From assembly GCA_013398955.1 (NCBI GenBank), contig VWPU01010328.1, positions 310,001 to 374,000 of the forward strand: a stretch of DNA of 64,000 bases. Reading direction: 5' to 3'. The DNA is from Callaeas wilsoni. Lineage: Eukaryota > Chordata > Aves > Passeriformes > Callaeidae. Position 1 is the stretch's first letter, and each line of letters opens with the position of its first letter. A program made the translations under genes and the position numbers. Positions 37,975-50,479 of this stretch are shown here, in pieces. The notes under the pieces are model-generated. The model did no database searches. It had not been told where the DNA came from and saw only the letters and a list, made by a program, of their open reading frames with translations.

Positions 37975-38047
37975 ACATCAAGGTGATGGCTATTCTGCAT
38001 CATGAGTAACTCATTCCCTGTGATCCTTTTTTTTCCACTTCCCAGAC
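37975..38047 (+). repeat. 72-bp duplicated element, copy B
   Basis: Direct-orientation partner of 35537-35608. It differs mainly by a T-run (CCTTTTTTTTCCAC against CCTTTGTTATCAC) and single substitutions. It contains the 13-bp palindrome ATGAGTAACTCAT, which resembles bZIP dimer sites. The flanks show no similarity to those of copy A. Confidence 0.9.
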
Positions 38048-38921
38048 AACCTTTGCAGACTTGGTGGGACTTTAATCAAAACAAAGAATGAAGGACCTTA
38101 TCAACAGTGTTTTCTCCCTATCCTTTTCTCCATCCTATGAAAAGACAGTGTGTTTGCTGTTGGGTTTTTATCTCGTTAAGGGCATCTAAAGCAGTACAAT
38201 CTTGGAAGCTGTCAAAGCAGTGCCCTTTGTTTGCTGTCACCCTCCTACACTCATACAGTGACCTGATACAAAAGTGTCTTCTACCTTCTCTGGTAAGTCC
38301 AGGTTTTAAAAATCTCTAGTGCAAGTGTTTCCAAGACCTTTCACAAAAGGCAGTTCATCAGTTTTAAAATGCTTCTCTTGAGCTCTCTGCTTCAACGTCC
38401 TTGGAGCAAGATTCCTTGTGCTTTGGTTTATGGAAGCTAGAGGCTGTGTTCTCCCTCCAACACCTGCTATTAGTCATTTGGGCAAGTGGGTGTGTATATA
38501 TAGATCCATACATACACCCATTCACAAGAAAACTCCATTAAGAGGAGCTCAGAGCTTACAAGAGGGCCTCAGAGCTTCTCAGAATATGTAGTCACACTCG
38601 GAAACTGGAGTCACTGAAAGCCGTAAAAGCTCACCAAGCTACGAAATCTGATCCAGCTGCCTCAGCGTTCCAGTATCCCACTGCTCTCACCTACAAAAGC
38701 CCATATTCCTTCAGCTTCCCAGCTGCCTACTCTTTTAATAATGTGCATGAAATTCAGCATATGTTCTATGGGGTTCAAAGACCATTTTAGCTGCATCAGT
38801 CTGTGTGCAATGTAAAGGTAAACAGGAAAGAAGAAGACACTGATGGAAGAAATGGTTGGAGTTGATGCACACACATTACCCCTTGGGGATGATGAAGGAT
38901 TGTGCAATACAGACACAGCAC

Positions 38922-38975
38922 CCTGCTAGTACTATGCTAGCTCCTATGTGGGAGCTCCACCATAGTGCTGGTAGG
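38922..38975. other. 54-nt imperfect hairpin
   Basis: Bases 38922-38936 pair with 38961-38975 over 15 positions with three G-U wobbles and no mismatch, when read as plus-strand RNA. Inside, AGCTCC (38939-38944) pairs with GGAGCT (38951-38956) around a six-base loop, after a small internal loop. The stem is shorter than a typical microRNA precursor. Allowing wobbles, about one such structure is expected by chance in the window, so the structure is real but its function is doubtful. Confidence 0.4.
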
Positions 38976-39008
38976 AGCTATAGGGTGAATACAGAGAGTA
39001 TATTTCAT

Positions 39009-39016
39009 TGACGTCA
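39009..39016. promoter_or_regulatory. Perfect palindromic CRE
   Basis: TGACGTCA is the full cAMP-response element bound by CREB/ATF dimers. It holds a CpG in sequence otherwise poor in CpG. A GTATATTTC stretch lies ten bases upstream. No transcript start is evident, so activity is unproven. Confidence 0.35.
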
Positions 39017-41647
39017 CTAGCCAGCATTACTTAGAACAGGGCTAAGCACAATTGCAAAAAGAACTGCCTCCAAGCTATTCTATTTATATTCCTACCAGAG
39101 CTACCATTGGTACAGTCATCCTGCTGCTGAAATCCTGACCCTGTCGTTGCCAGTGTAGCCACAGACCAGAGGAGATCATTTTGCATCTTTTCAGAATTTG
39201 GCATGTCTTAATACCAGCAAAAGCAGCATTGGCAGGGGGTGGAGTGTGCTATTTGCACAGGACCTGCGTCAGGATTGGCATTCAGTGAATAGCAAGACAT
39301 ATGAAGGCATTTTATCCCAATATAGAGAATAACGCATCTTCCTCTGCGTTGCTGGTGGTAACTTTGGCAGTCCAAGGAACAATGGTAATTGCTTGTTACT
39401 GTGGAAACAAGACCTCCAGAAATAACACTAATGAGCCAGCAGGGTCGTGGGAGAAACACAAGCATACCGTCTCCTGCAAACATACATGATTAGGCTGCAC
39501 AGAGGAGATGGGGCTCTGGGGAGAGGAGCAATTTATTTGAATGCAACAGGCACCCAGCACAACCTCCATTCATCCCCCATGCCAGTCTGAGCCTGCAAAC
39601 ACTTTAAGTTACTTCAAAAAAATGTTCAGATAATTTTGGAAATCACTGCCTTTCACCTTCCTGCCTGCCTTAAATTTTGGGGAAGTTGACTGGGAGATCC
39701 TCCCTCCTTTGGAGGGAGCCATTTTGTGCAATACACCTGATAGGAAGATGTCTCCAAAAATCTCTTGATGAAAAACACGTTCTTACAAATTTCCCTACCC
39801 AGTTCTGCAGATGCAAGGGATATCAGTAATCTGGGAGATGGGTCTATAAGCATCTGAATGGCAAGGTCCTTCTCCTAATAAGTCTGTTCATGATCCACCA
39901 CTCCACCCTAAACAAGATGAAAGGAGGAGTGTGTACAGCAGAAGAGGGGAAAGAAAGTAGGAGACACCAAGAGCTTACTGCAGCCTCAGCATGTGCCTGT
40001 TTCCCCTTTCATGCTGTGTTGCTCTTGACAAAGAGAGGAGAAGATAGTGTAAAGGAAGTGAGATGGTAGATGCTAACCTGTGAACACAGCTATTTTTTGT
40101 GCTCCATATTCTTTTGCCTTGTAAAATCCCCAAAATGATGCTTTCTGCCCCCAGTCCCTACTGGGACAGCAGTGTGGTGGGTGGCTGCATATTTATAGTC
40201 AGCTCAGCCTCATGTGCTAGATACCAGGAAGTGGACCTAGCGCTCAAACTGCCCCGAAGGATTCTTCCTTCTGCCTGCCAGTGGCTCTGAAGCTTTTAAC
40301 TTGATCTTCCTAGTTAAAGGTGACGTATTTCAGATTAGCAGGTGGCCTCAAAGGAGCAAAGATAGGCACAGAAGTCAGAGCTAGCCCAGGCCAGACAACA
40401 CTTTCAAACACATCCTGCCTTAACATGAAGGAATGTTTTTGATTGCTCCACCCTCCAGGGGAAAGATAAGACGATGTAAACGTCAGCCACAGGGAGAAGA
40501 AAGGCGTGAGCGTACTCAGATGACAGGGCCTTTCTTACTGGTGGCTCCTGTGGCAGGCTAGGAGCTTCTCAAAAAGCAAATAAATGGGTAGGGTCACCAC
40601 TTTGCTTGTTACTGTACTCCCTTGAATCACTTTCATTCACTGCTTGTCTATTAGCTATACCAAGAAGCCTCAGATAAAATCAAGGCACTACTGCACAGAT
40701 GAGGAACATCCCTGACACCAGCGCTTGCCGCACTGTATGCCCACACAATGAGCAAAAGGAGGAGAAGAAAGAGGGTGTTGTCTATAGACGAGGACCTAAG
40801 GCAGAAAGACATGGAATGACTCAGCTATGGATATGTCAAGAGTTATTGGCAGAGTCAGTAGTTCACTAATGGCAACTTCAGTCTGCACAGCCTTTGTCCA
40901 GGGCTTTAATCATAAACTCCTCCATTTTCCTACAACTCAAAAATAGAACATGTGCAAGCAGTGCAAAGGAGTTTGACATATAAATGGGAAATAAAATCAG
41001 AAGTTAAATGATCAAGATGTTGACATGTCCTTCAAATATTATTGCATTGACACAATATTGTGGGCAAGGGTTCTCCACAACTTTAATAATTTTAAGTTTG
41101 GAAATCTTAATCACATTTGTGTGAGGGGTTTTTGACTCTTCAAAATAAATAAAAATAAATTTTAAAAAAGAAATGTTTAAGGCCTGAAGTTGGTCTCAGA
41201 CATGTATGTCAAACAAAACAAAATAGAGCTGTGTGTATACTGAGGCCAGTAATTTAACAGTATGCTCCCCACTGCTGAGCTGCTGGGGCCCCAGTTCAGG
41301 ATTTCTGCTTTTCCCCAGCAATAGTGGGTGACACTGCAGGTATCGGAGCACAGCATGGTCCAGCAACTCCTGGAGAGCCAAACTGGTTTGGAGCTGCAGC
41401 CAGGGAACGATGGAGCCAGTTGAATAAGGGAGGAAATTGCCCCAAACACTGCTCCTTTCAAAAAAAGAAAACAGAGTTTAAATCCATAGAGCCTCTCTCT
41501 GATCTGGTTACATGAGCAGTGTCCAGTCTGTAAGAACCTCATAGATGCTAAAGAAAGAGAGGAGAAATGAAACTCAGTTTGGGTAACAATTTCTGAGGTT
41601 GTAGCCATATATTTGCCTAGAGCATCCCACCCCTCCAAACTCAGAAG

Positions 41648-41661
41648 GTTACCATGGTAAC
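41648..41661. promoter_or_regulatory. Perfect palindromic RFX X-box
   Basis: GTTACCATGGTAAC is a complete 14-bp palindrome that matches the X-box consensus GTNRCC-N2-RGYAAC in both halves. It is the strongest single RFX site in the window. The setting is non-coding and repeat-free, so a distal element is more likely than a promoter. Confidence 0.5.
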
Positions 41662-43514
41662 AAATTTCAGCTGTAGGTAAGAAGGACGTGTTTCTGTATG
41701 AAAGCCATTTTGTAGAAATATAAAACCTAAAGATTAAGCCCCATTGCACCATTTATAATCTTCGTTGCCACATATTCACAACTAGATGAGCTTTCTTTTC
41801 TCCAGAACAGTTAACCAAAATGCAAATACAGCTGCTTTGTTTTAATTCATATGTTCTGCTAATGGAGCTCATCTCCGTACAGTAAAATAATGCTCTCAAA
41901 TTCAGCAAAAACTGTAGGTATTCATTTGCTTCCAAACTGTGTCTAAGGGAGTTATTAATATTTTTGATTCTCAGAAGGCAGATCTATTCCATTTCTTGAC
42001 TGTGAATTACAAGAAAATTGCCTTAAATCATGCTTGGATCCAATTCATAGCACCTTAAGCACAGCAAGTCCCCAGTGCAGCCCACATCACGCAAGCACAG
42101 CAGGGAGCCAAGCACAGCTGGTATTGTAGATTTCCTCTCAGTAACTTAGGAGAAGGTTACAGCCCAATGATCACACGTTCAGCCAGGCCTAAATCATAGA
42201 TTAGCTCATGAAAGCCATCACAGTAAACTCCCTCTCCTCATATCCTGGGAATCGTAGGTAACTGGCATGTACTAAGGTGCCATTTCCTCAGTTGTCCCAG
42301 TCAGAGCAGTTCTGCTCCTGCTGCTTTAATTTCTCTGAGGCTTAGCATAGACACAGGGAATCACACAGCCTTGGACCACCGTCATCTGGGAGCCAGGGAC
42401 AGAGTGCCAGCTGCTAGAAGCTCCTGTAAGATTACTGACCTTAACATCACTAAAGCTTTGTGGCATTCAATGATGCCTTTCTCTGCAAACTCTTCCTTGC
42501 CCCTTGTGTCTCACACAGACACCAGCGTGCCTGGGGCTGTAAAATCATCCCTCATAGCCAAAGCACAGCTAAGTGACACTCTGGGTTTAGTAGGGTCAGA
42601 TCAGCAGCGAGATAGTTGTGGAATAAAGCCCTGCTTTAAGCAATGCATCCCTTCTATGAAAATTATTTTTTCGCACTGCTGAGCACGGGTCCATGACATG
42701 ACTGGCAATGCATTTCCACCTCCTTTGTCTCCAGTGCAGAAATGAAGGCTCAATCCTTCCTTCTCCCCATGAGCCCATGGACCCATGCACTGCTTGACCA
42801 TCCCATTAGCACACACAGCCACAGCACAAGCATTGTAGAGAACTGCAGGTATTCTCCATCTGCCTCACATCCTTTCAAAATACCTACTCTCTGAAATTTC
42901 AACATCCTGCTTTATTTAGTCTTCAAATTGCCTTTCAGTCGTCACTGAAATGTAGTGATTAGAATTCATTTACTGTGTAAGGATTTACAGTGAACTATGC
43001 CTCAGTGAATTGTGCCAGGTTAATTGTGCACTGAGCTCAAATACACAACCAAAGTTCAGCCCTTGCCCAGCTATGAGAAGTGCTCTCTTGGTAATTTATG
43101 ATGTCCTCTAGCCATGGGAGCAGAAGAGGGAACAATCACTAACCAGTAAAGCCAGCAGCAGCTCTGAGTTTTTATCACACAGTAGCAAATGGGCCTTTGT
43201 GTTTTGTGATAGGGTGAAGATCCTTGCAGCTCATCCTTCTTCCACAGATTGTCATAGGACTGTTTGTACTGGCGAGTCCAAGTTAAGAAAAGGTCAGTCT
43301 GGTCAGAGTTCAGATGGGCACAGGACTGTGTAACCAGTTATTTTATCCACTTCAGTAGGACCAGCTATTTAAACTTATTGGTTTTGCATGACCTGGTTTT
43401 GGTAGCAGGAAGCTACAGGGATGGCTTCTGTGAGAAGCTGCTAGAAGCTTCTTCTATGTCCAGCAGAGCCAGTCCCTGATGGCTCTAAAGATCGATGTGC
43501 TGTTCGAGGCTGGG

Positions 43515-43553
43515 CCAATTACGGTGGTAATACCTCTGTGATAATATATTTAA
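43515..43553 (+). promoter_or_regulatory. LTR promoter: CCAAT and TATA boxes
   Basis: CCAAT at 43515-43519 and TATATTTAA at 43545-43553 lie about 25 bp apart inside the U3 part of the LTR. That is the arrangement of a retroviral core promoter. Transcription would run rightwards. Whether it is active now cannot be told. Confidence 0.5.
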
Positions 43554-44167
43554 GAAGAAAGATAAAGAAAAAGTGGTTGCACAATTTTAACTGGAGTGAG
43601 AACAAGTGAGAAGAACAACTCTGCAGACACCAAGGCCAGTGAAGGAGGGGAAGAGGTGCTCCAGGCACCAGAGCCAGGATTCCTCTGCAGGCCATGGTGA
43701 AGACCATGGTGAAGCAGGCTGTCCCCCCTGAAGCCCACAGAGATCCACAGGAATGCAATGGATCCGCATGCAGCCTGTGGAGAAGCCTCACGCTGGAACA
43801 GGCGGACGACTGAGAGGAGGCTGTGAGCCCCTGGGACACTCATGGAGAGAGAGGCCCTGCTCTCAGGCTAGAGCAGCCTGTCCCTGAAGGACTGCACCTC
43901 ATGGAAGAGTGACCCACGCTGCAGTGGTTTGGGGAGGACAGTTGCTTTTGAGATGGACTCATGTTGCAGCAGTTTGCAGGGAGCTGTTGATCATGAGATG
44001 GACTCACATTGGAGAAGTTCATGGAGAACTGTCTTCCATGGGAGGGACTCCACATTGCAGCAGGGGAACGACTCCTCTCTCTGAGCAGCGGGAGAAGCCT
44101 CAGGTGATGAACTGACCATAACCCCCACTCGCTGTCTCCTTGTGCTGCTAGAGTAGGAGGTAGAGCT

Positions 44168-44190
44168 GGGAAGGAGGGAGGGGTGGGGGG
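44168..44190 (+). other. G-quadruplex motif in the LTR
   Basis: Four G-runs (GGG, GGG, GGGG, GGGGGG) separated by loops of 5, 1 and 1 bases satisfy the canonical G4 pattern. The G-rich block is a normal part of this LTR family, just upstream of the polyadenylation signal. Confidence 0.6.
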
Positions 44191-44246
44191 AAGGTGGTTT
44201 TAAGGGCTTATTTTACTTCTCACTACCCCGCTCTGATTTTGTTAGC

Positions 44247-44252
44247 AATAAA
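44247..44252 (+). terminator. LTR polyadenylation signal AATAAA
   Basis: AATAAA in the R/U5 part of the solo LTR, about 190 bp before its 3' end and downstream of the TATA box. This is the expected position for retroviral RNA 3'-end formation. Confidence 0.55.
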
Positions 44253-44870
44253 TTCACTTCACATCTCTAAGTTGAGCCTGTTTTGCCTGTGATGATACTT
44301 GATGAGCAGTCTCTCTCGGTCCTTATCTCAACCCATGAACCCTTTGTTGTATTTTCTCTCCTCTGTCCAGCAGCAGAAGAGAGGGAGTGAGTGGCTTTCG
44401 TGGGTACCTGGCAGCTGGCCATCATCAACCCATGACAACCTGCCACTCCCTGCTGCCTCAGACAGGACCAGCACCGGCCATGCTCAGCTCAGCCACCAGC
44501 TATCCCATTGTCCTTCCAGGCCAAAACCCAGAAGTCTCTCTCCCGCACAAACATCTGCCCTACCTCCAGAACTGGTGAGTATTATCCTGGCAGCCCAAGA
44601 CAGAAATTCTCCATGGGAAAATCACATCGGAGAAGAAGGGACATTCCCTTGGGAATTCAGTTTTTTTCTGGAGCTGGCAGTTGTCTTCTTTCTGGATGAA
44701 GTAGAAATTCAAGGTTCTTCCTGCTAATAGTCATTAAATAACTTTTCTCTTTTTTTCCTAGTACCATTTCAGTATTTTGATCAAGTTCCAGCTTGGTTTA
44801 ATTACATACTTTCTATCTGAATTCCTGCCCAAGCTTCATTTAGAGAAATTATTCATTTCCTCTCTTCAAC

Positions 44871-44885
44871 ATTATTATTATTATT
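44871..44885 (+). repeat. ATT trinucleotide microsatellite
   Basis: Five perfect ATT units. Confidence 0.9.
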
Positions 44886-47800
44886 GTGCTTATTTGCACG
44901 ATGTGCTTAGCATTCATTGTACACATCTTCAGTGCTCTGATGGGCTCATCAGAGTGGTGCCGGTGGGATGGAACAGAAGAACACTCCTCATCCGCCGCCC
45001 TGAAAAATCAGCCCTCCTCCCCATCACATACAGGCAATTTTGCATTGCTGCACATCAGGGAATGCTCACAGTCCCATCTGAGGTATGACAAAAATATTAC
45101 CAGTTCCTCCTGAGAACATGCCTGAATGCTGAACAGTAACATTATTTAGAAAAAAATCCTTATCTGACTGCAAATAACAGGTCAAAGGGAAAAATGTTCA
45201 TTTCAGACTATTAATTTTTCCAGGACACACATCCCCAACAGTGAAGACAAGGAAAAGTTGGGTAGGAGTGGCAAAAACACATACCCTAGGAACATTTTTT
45301 CTCTTTCCTTGTAAGGATAAAAGATTTGTAGTCTTCATCTCACACAACAAACTTATGCAAACCTCATGCAGCACATGGTTTCCTGTCCCATAATAACAGA
45401 TGTGAACAGAGAACTTCAGTTTCTTTGTCATGTTGAAAGCAATGTTTTTCTTGCCACAGTGGTTTATTTTTTACCCAACTGTTTCAAACAGCTTTTAGAC
45501 TTCACTCCTCCATATCTCTCCTGTAGCTTCCCAAGTTTTACCACAGAGGGTCAGAGAAAAGCACTTTTTCCTTCTTTCCATCTCAGCCAGGGGCCTAGTT
45601 TGAGAACTCCTGGAGACTGGCAGAGACCAACACAAAAGTCATTTTGCTGGTTCATTGACAGAAGTGCAGGGACAGGACAGCCAGAATGGAGGAGTGTATA
45701 ACCCCACAGATGCTCAGAAACAGTTGTGATCATGCCCCATACACGAGGTCAGGCAAGTATTAACTAAAATTATAATGAATATAAAATGGATGATCCTTAG
45801 ACTTGCATTATATACTTTTGTTGGGCAGTAACATCCCTAAGACAAGAGCAAGCCTTGCATAAATGTCAGAAATTGAGCAAACATCCAGTCAGCCTATCTT
45901 AATAAATCAACTGCACTCCAGCTCCTGGCGTTTGGTTGCTTTCTGATGTGGATTAGGATCCAATTCCAAACACAGGGCATCAAAATCAAAGCAATAGCAG
46001 CAGCTGGACAGGGATGAGACAGCTCCATGTGGATTTAATCATGGATAGATGCAGAGTAGTGATGGAGCAGAAGATGACATCACTATCCAGTTGACAGAGC
46101 ACTTCCTAATGCTGAAATAAAACCCAAAACCATTTCAGTGGCTCAGCCTCAGTCTGGAGGGCAAACAAATTCCAGTGAGAGGACACCTGATCTTCTGCTT
46201 GTCACGCACTCCTTCCCGCTCTACTCGCTCTACTCGTTGCTGCAATCTCTCTTGAGAAAGCAGAAAGCCCCTCAGAGGCAGGAAGTTTCAGTGTCTGTAA
46301 TATCAAGCCACGTTACCAGCACCTTTCAAGCCTTGCCTTGGGTTAGACACATGTTTATTCTACAGAGAACTGGAAGTGATTTAAGACATTAGCATTCCTC
46401 AGATGCATGTCACCCCAAATCTCCTCACTCCTGTCAGTAGGATCCTCACTCCCACTGCCAGGAGGACAAAAGGTGCAAGCATTCCTCACCTACTGTTCTT
46501 CAAAGCCCATTATCTGAGTTTAAGGTGCTGGGGATGATGATCTGACAATGTACTGTAGTATTCTTCCAACTGCACTAGCTCAGCTGGGGAGACTGCAATC
46601 TCCAGCGGAAACTGAGCAGCTGGGGATGAGAATTTCTTAAACTACCTTACCTAGACACAAAAAAGCCTCTCTACATCCTCAGACATCTTGCACATTCTCT
46701 AAACCCACTTCTACTCAATAGGTAACATGTACATGTCTCACCCTGGCATTCAAATTCAGGTTCCTCACAGCACATAGGTGTGAATCTCCCCAGTTACACA
46801 ATCCGGAGTAGTCACAGGCAGCACAATTCTTGTGGTATTTGTTGAGTATTTGCAAGTATTGCCGAGGCTGTAATCAACTAACTACCCTAGAATCTGAGAT
46901 TTAATACAACTTGGCATACTTGCAAGCAGACAACGATTGTTCCAACACTGCATAGCAAATAAAAATAATCGAAAATGTATTGCTTTCGATTGTTATTGGT
47001 AGTGGTTTAATCTTGTAATTTTAAAGACAGTTTTGGAGGGGAGGCTTGCCACACAATGTCTGTATGTTTAGGTTGGCAGCATTGTTTCCAATAAGCAAAC
47101 ATTCTGCCATACTACATACATACGTGTTCAGGGACCAACTTATTACAGGTATGATTGTGCAACATATTTCTGGTATCGCAAGCTCATACTGGCCCATAAT
47201 ATACCATGTAGACACACACCATGATTCCCTGAGGAAAGAGGTCTTTGCTTCACTCTCTTGACTTGCTACTGCAGGGCCAAGCCCAGCTCTCAGCACAGGC
47301 TCAGAACTAACTTCTCTGTAGCTTCTTCTGAACACACTTGGTATTAAAGGGTCAATCTTCCCTCAAGCCATTTGCTGCTAGGGCCATCCCCTTCCTTTGT
47401 GTGATGCAATCTTACTTAATGCTTGAAACACAAAGTTCTTTTCTTCATCAAGCAACTTGTATTGTAGAAGTTATCTTGATAACATCAGCTACATTTACAA
47501 AAGGTGAGAAAATTCAGCCTGAGGGCATATAATTCAGCTTGAAGACATCGCAGCCATAACCTCAGAAAAACTCGTATTTTACAGAAATCTGAAGCTCAGT
47601 TTCTGGAGGGCTCCAAAAGTGACGGAAGAATTTATCCTAATTTCTGGTGTGAGGGCCCAGATCAAAAATCAGCAAAAGGCACACTCTGAACACTGGAGAG
47701 GCAGTCACACCGTGTTCTTCAGATGGGACCAGATAGTCTCCCAAGTGGAGAAAGGATGAGGCACTCCGAAAAAAAGAATGGAAGGATAATTAGATGTGTA

Positions 47801-50479
47801 AAAAGTAAAAATGGTATTTGTGTGATACATGTGACTGCTAAAATGGGGAGACAGAATGCAGATGAAGGAACAAGGTTTGGTGGTCAGCAAAGAATGTGAG
47901 CTAGCAAATCTGGAACAGGGAAGACAATTACAAAACACGGAGCTGAAATACAGTTGCTTTTTACAAAGAGAGTAGCTGGGAAGAGGACACAGCTAAAATG
48001 CTGCTACAAAGAGGTCACCATCAGTTCACACAGCTTGTTGCAAACACACTATGCCCTTCCTCAGCATAAAAGCAGCTGAGAGATTGGAAGTCTATAGTGC
48101 AACCAGGTGAGAAAGGCAAAACAGGTTTGGTTGGTAAGTTCTGCAGAGATACCCACAAAGATCAGCTGAGGAGCGGGATGGGAGCTTCTGTAAGTACCAT
48201 ACTAAAACAAAAGAAAATTAGGGAGAACACCTAGGAGCTGCTGTTTGAAAGCAGCAGCAAGCAGAAAAGAAACAAAAAGCTATCAGGATTCCCTCTAGAG
48301 CTCCCTAGAAAGCTTATCATCTTATTAAACCACAAGATTTCATGAAACCACTAGAGCCTTGACTCTACTTGCTGTGTCTCACACACAGACAAACCCTTTT
48401 TTTACTCTCCTTGCTCTCTTTCAAACAAACCAAAGAAAAAGTGTTTCATTTCTAAAGAGCCCTCAATCAATGCCACCATTATCCTGTTCCCAGAGCATGG
48501 TGATGCAGAAGCCACATGGCCACTGGGACCTGCTGAGTGAGGAGCTCTACCACTCGCAACAGGGGCAGCAGCACAGAGCCAGCCATCCCTGCGGGATCAC
48601 AGAAGGACACAGGATGCTCCTCTGCAGCAGACCTCAGGACAGCGGCATGCCCAGGGCTACAGTGTGTGCATTCAGAGAATCGGGGCAGACATCGAAGGAT
48701 CACTATTTCAGCCTGCACAAATGCAACTGTTAGCCGTGGCCTCAGCAGTATTACCCTAAAACCCATCCCAGTCTTTGAAAACTCCACCTCTTCTCCAAAT
48801 GGAAGTGGCCCGCTTCTCATCTCCCCAGCAAGCTTCAGCTTCCAAAAAGCTTTGTTTTTCAGGTGTCTTTATAAATACACACCATCCCTCCTCCACTGCT
48901 GCTTCTTCCAATCCAAAAATAATGTGTGTAGCAGCAGGGTTTCATTTGGGGAAGAACAGAAAAGCAATTTCAAACCAAATGTGTCTTTAAAACACTTCTC
49001 AGATCTGACTGTCAGGCCTCTGGCAACCAGGACAGTTGTCTAGAGCTTGTTATTAGGCCATAAATTACCTGGCCAAGAGCACCACAACCAGAAGGAGTCA
49101 AACAAAAACACTAATAAAAAAATCGATGTGAAAATAAACCCAGTTGTCTTTCCCCACCACTAAAATGCCCAAGTAGCAAAGTTACAGAATAACATTACAG
49201 TGAGGTTTTCTAAGGGGCTTGACATGAAACTGTATCACAAACCCAAGTATTTCTGAACCATCAGTTCTCTTCCAATTCAGACCAGTATTCTATAACATAA
49301 CTTCTGAGCAGTACTGGAAATCTCAGACCAGTTCTCAAAAAAAACCCAAAGTGTTTTCATTGGAAATGAAAACCTTATACTGCAAAAATGAGAGGAAAAC
49401 CAGAAGAGATACAAATTAAAACTTGCATTTGCTTACCACTTATTTTAGTATTTTAAAAGGCTTTAAACAAGCATTTGTGGAAACAGCTAGACAGGCATAA
49501 TTATCTTTACCTATCAAATGCATTTGCCAAGACAGGGACTATAATCACACCAGCTGTCCAGGAGGGAGTATATTTAGAAACAAGTTCACTTTCACCTGGC
49601 AGCAGAGCTTGGATCGGTTTAGAAATGTTATCTTCCATTCAAATTAGTATCTAACCATAATTTTTATTATGATCAAAACATACAGATCAAAACATAACTA
49701 AGCTATTTTTTAAAACTCAGAAATAATTTCAGAAGGTTTCTACAAAATTATTCTATCTCAATAATTTAAAAATGATACCTTCAGATTCAGTGGCTTTCAT
49801 ATATACTAGCTTAAAGACAACTGTCATTTTAACCTAAATTCTTAAACTTGTGTATTTTGAAACACTGATAAACTGGAGAGGAAAAAAAACAAAACACCAA
49901 AACCAGACTGACCTTTTTGTTAAGCTTTGGAAAAAAACAAGACTATTGCAATCCACACTTTCCCATTAATTTATTCAGGTATGGAAATTGGTATGTTTCT
50001 GGACAAAAAAAGTGAAAAAAAAGAAGAAAAAAGAAACAAAACCACTAAAATCACCACACAGAATTATCATTTGGAATCAACATTTTGGATGGCCCACTGG
50101 AAACTAAGCTATTTCATAAAAACATCAAAGCAACCATTGCTTAGTAAAATAAAGTGGGGTTTCAACTCGTGTGAGCACAGAAAAAGACTTTGTAATATCT
50201 ACTCCCATCATGGCTTCCAGCAATAAAAGAGACCTCTTAGGAGTTCAGGAAGCATATAGTACTGATCTGTTGTTTTGATTTTTCCATCGACTTTGATTTC
50301 TCTGTTTCTCAATGTTCGTTTTTAGTCTGAATGACAGCAGCTCAAAACAACCTCAAAGTTAGTGCAACCCAGTCAATGAAGTTTTTAAAAATATAAAAGA
50401 TTGAAAGCAGCCTTGTTTGAGGTAAATTAAGTTATGTGTTTAAGGAGTTTATTTACATAAATTTGAGAAGCTTAGGGGG

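Larger units (their letters stand above)
38048..43373. other. Non-coding sequence, no gene recognised
   Basis: Contains the hairpin at 38922-38975, a CRE at 39009 and an X-box at 41648, all listed separately. The 191-codon minus-strand frame at 41177-41752 is the longest outside the CpG island. Its composition is rich in Ser, Leu, Cys and Trp with no domain, no clear start context and no splice signals. I treat it as unsupported. AT-rich runs occur at about 41140-41180. Confidence 0.5.
43374..44437 (+). mobile_element. Solo LTR, avian ERVL-type, sense
   Basis: A retroviral long terminal repeat of about 1.06 kb with no internal viral sequence on either side, so a solo LTR left by recombination. 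Landmarks in order: GGTTTTGGTAGCAGGAAGCT near 43394, TTCTGTGAGAAGCTGCTAGA near 43427, a CCAAT box and TATA box, AACAACTCTGCAGACACCAA near 43613, a series of imperfect repeats built on 'catggaag-gactcac-ttgga' (43890-44060), GATGAACTGACCATAACCCC near 44105, a G-rich run, AATAAA, TTGAGCCTGTTTTGCCTGTG near 44273, and the end GGGTACCTGGCAGC...CATGACA. These match the large ERVL-type LTR widespread in birds. The start is approximate, and I find no target-site duplication, so the copy is fairly old. Confidence 0.88.

Noticed and set aside
48470..49043. GC-richer islet with a 168-codon frame
   Set aside because: Similar-length frames run on both strands and the product is not recognised. The composition explains the lack of stops.
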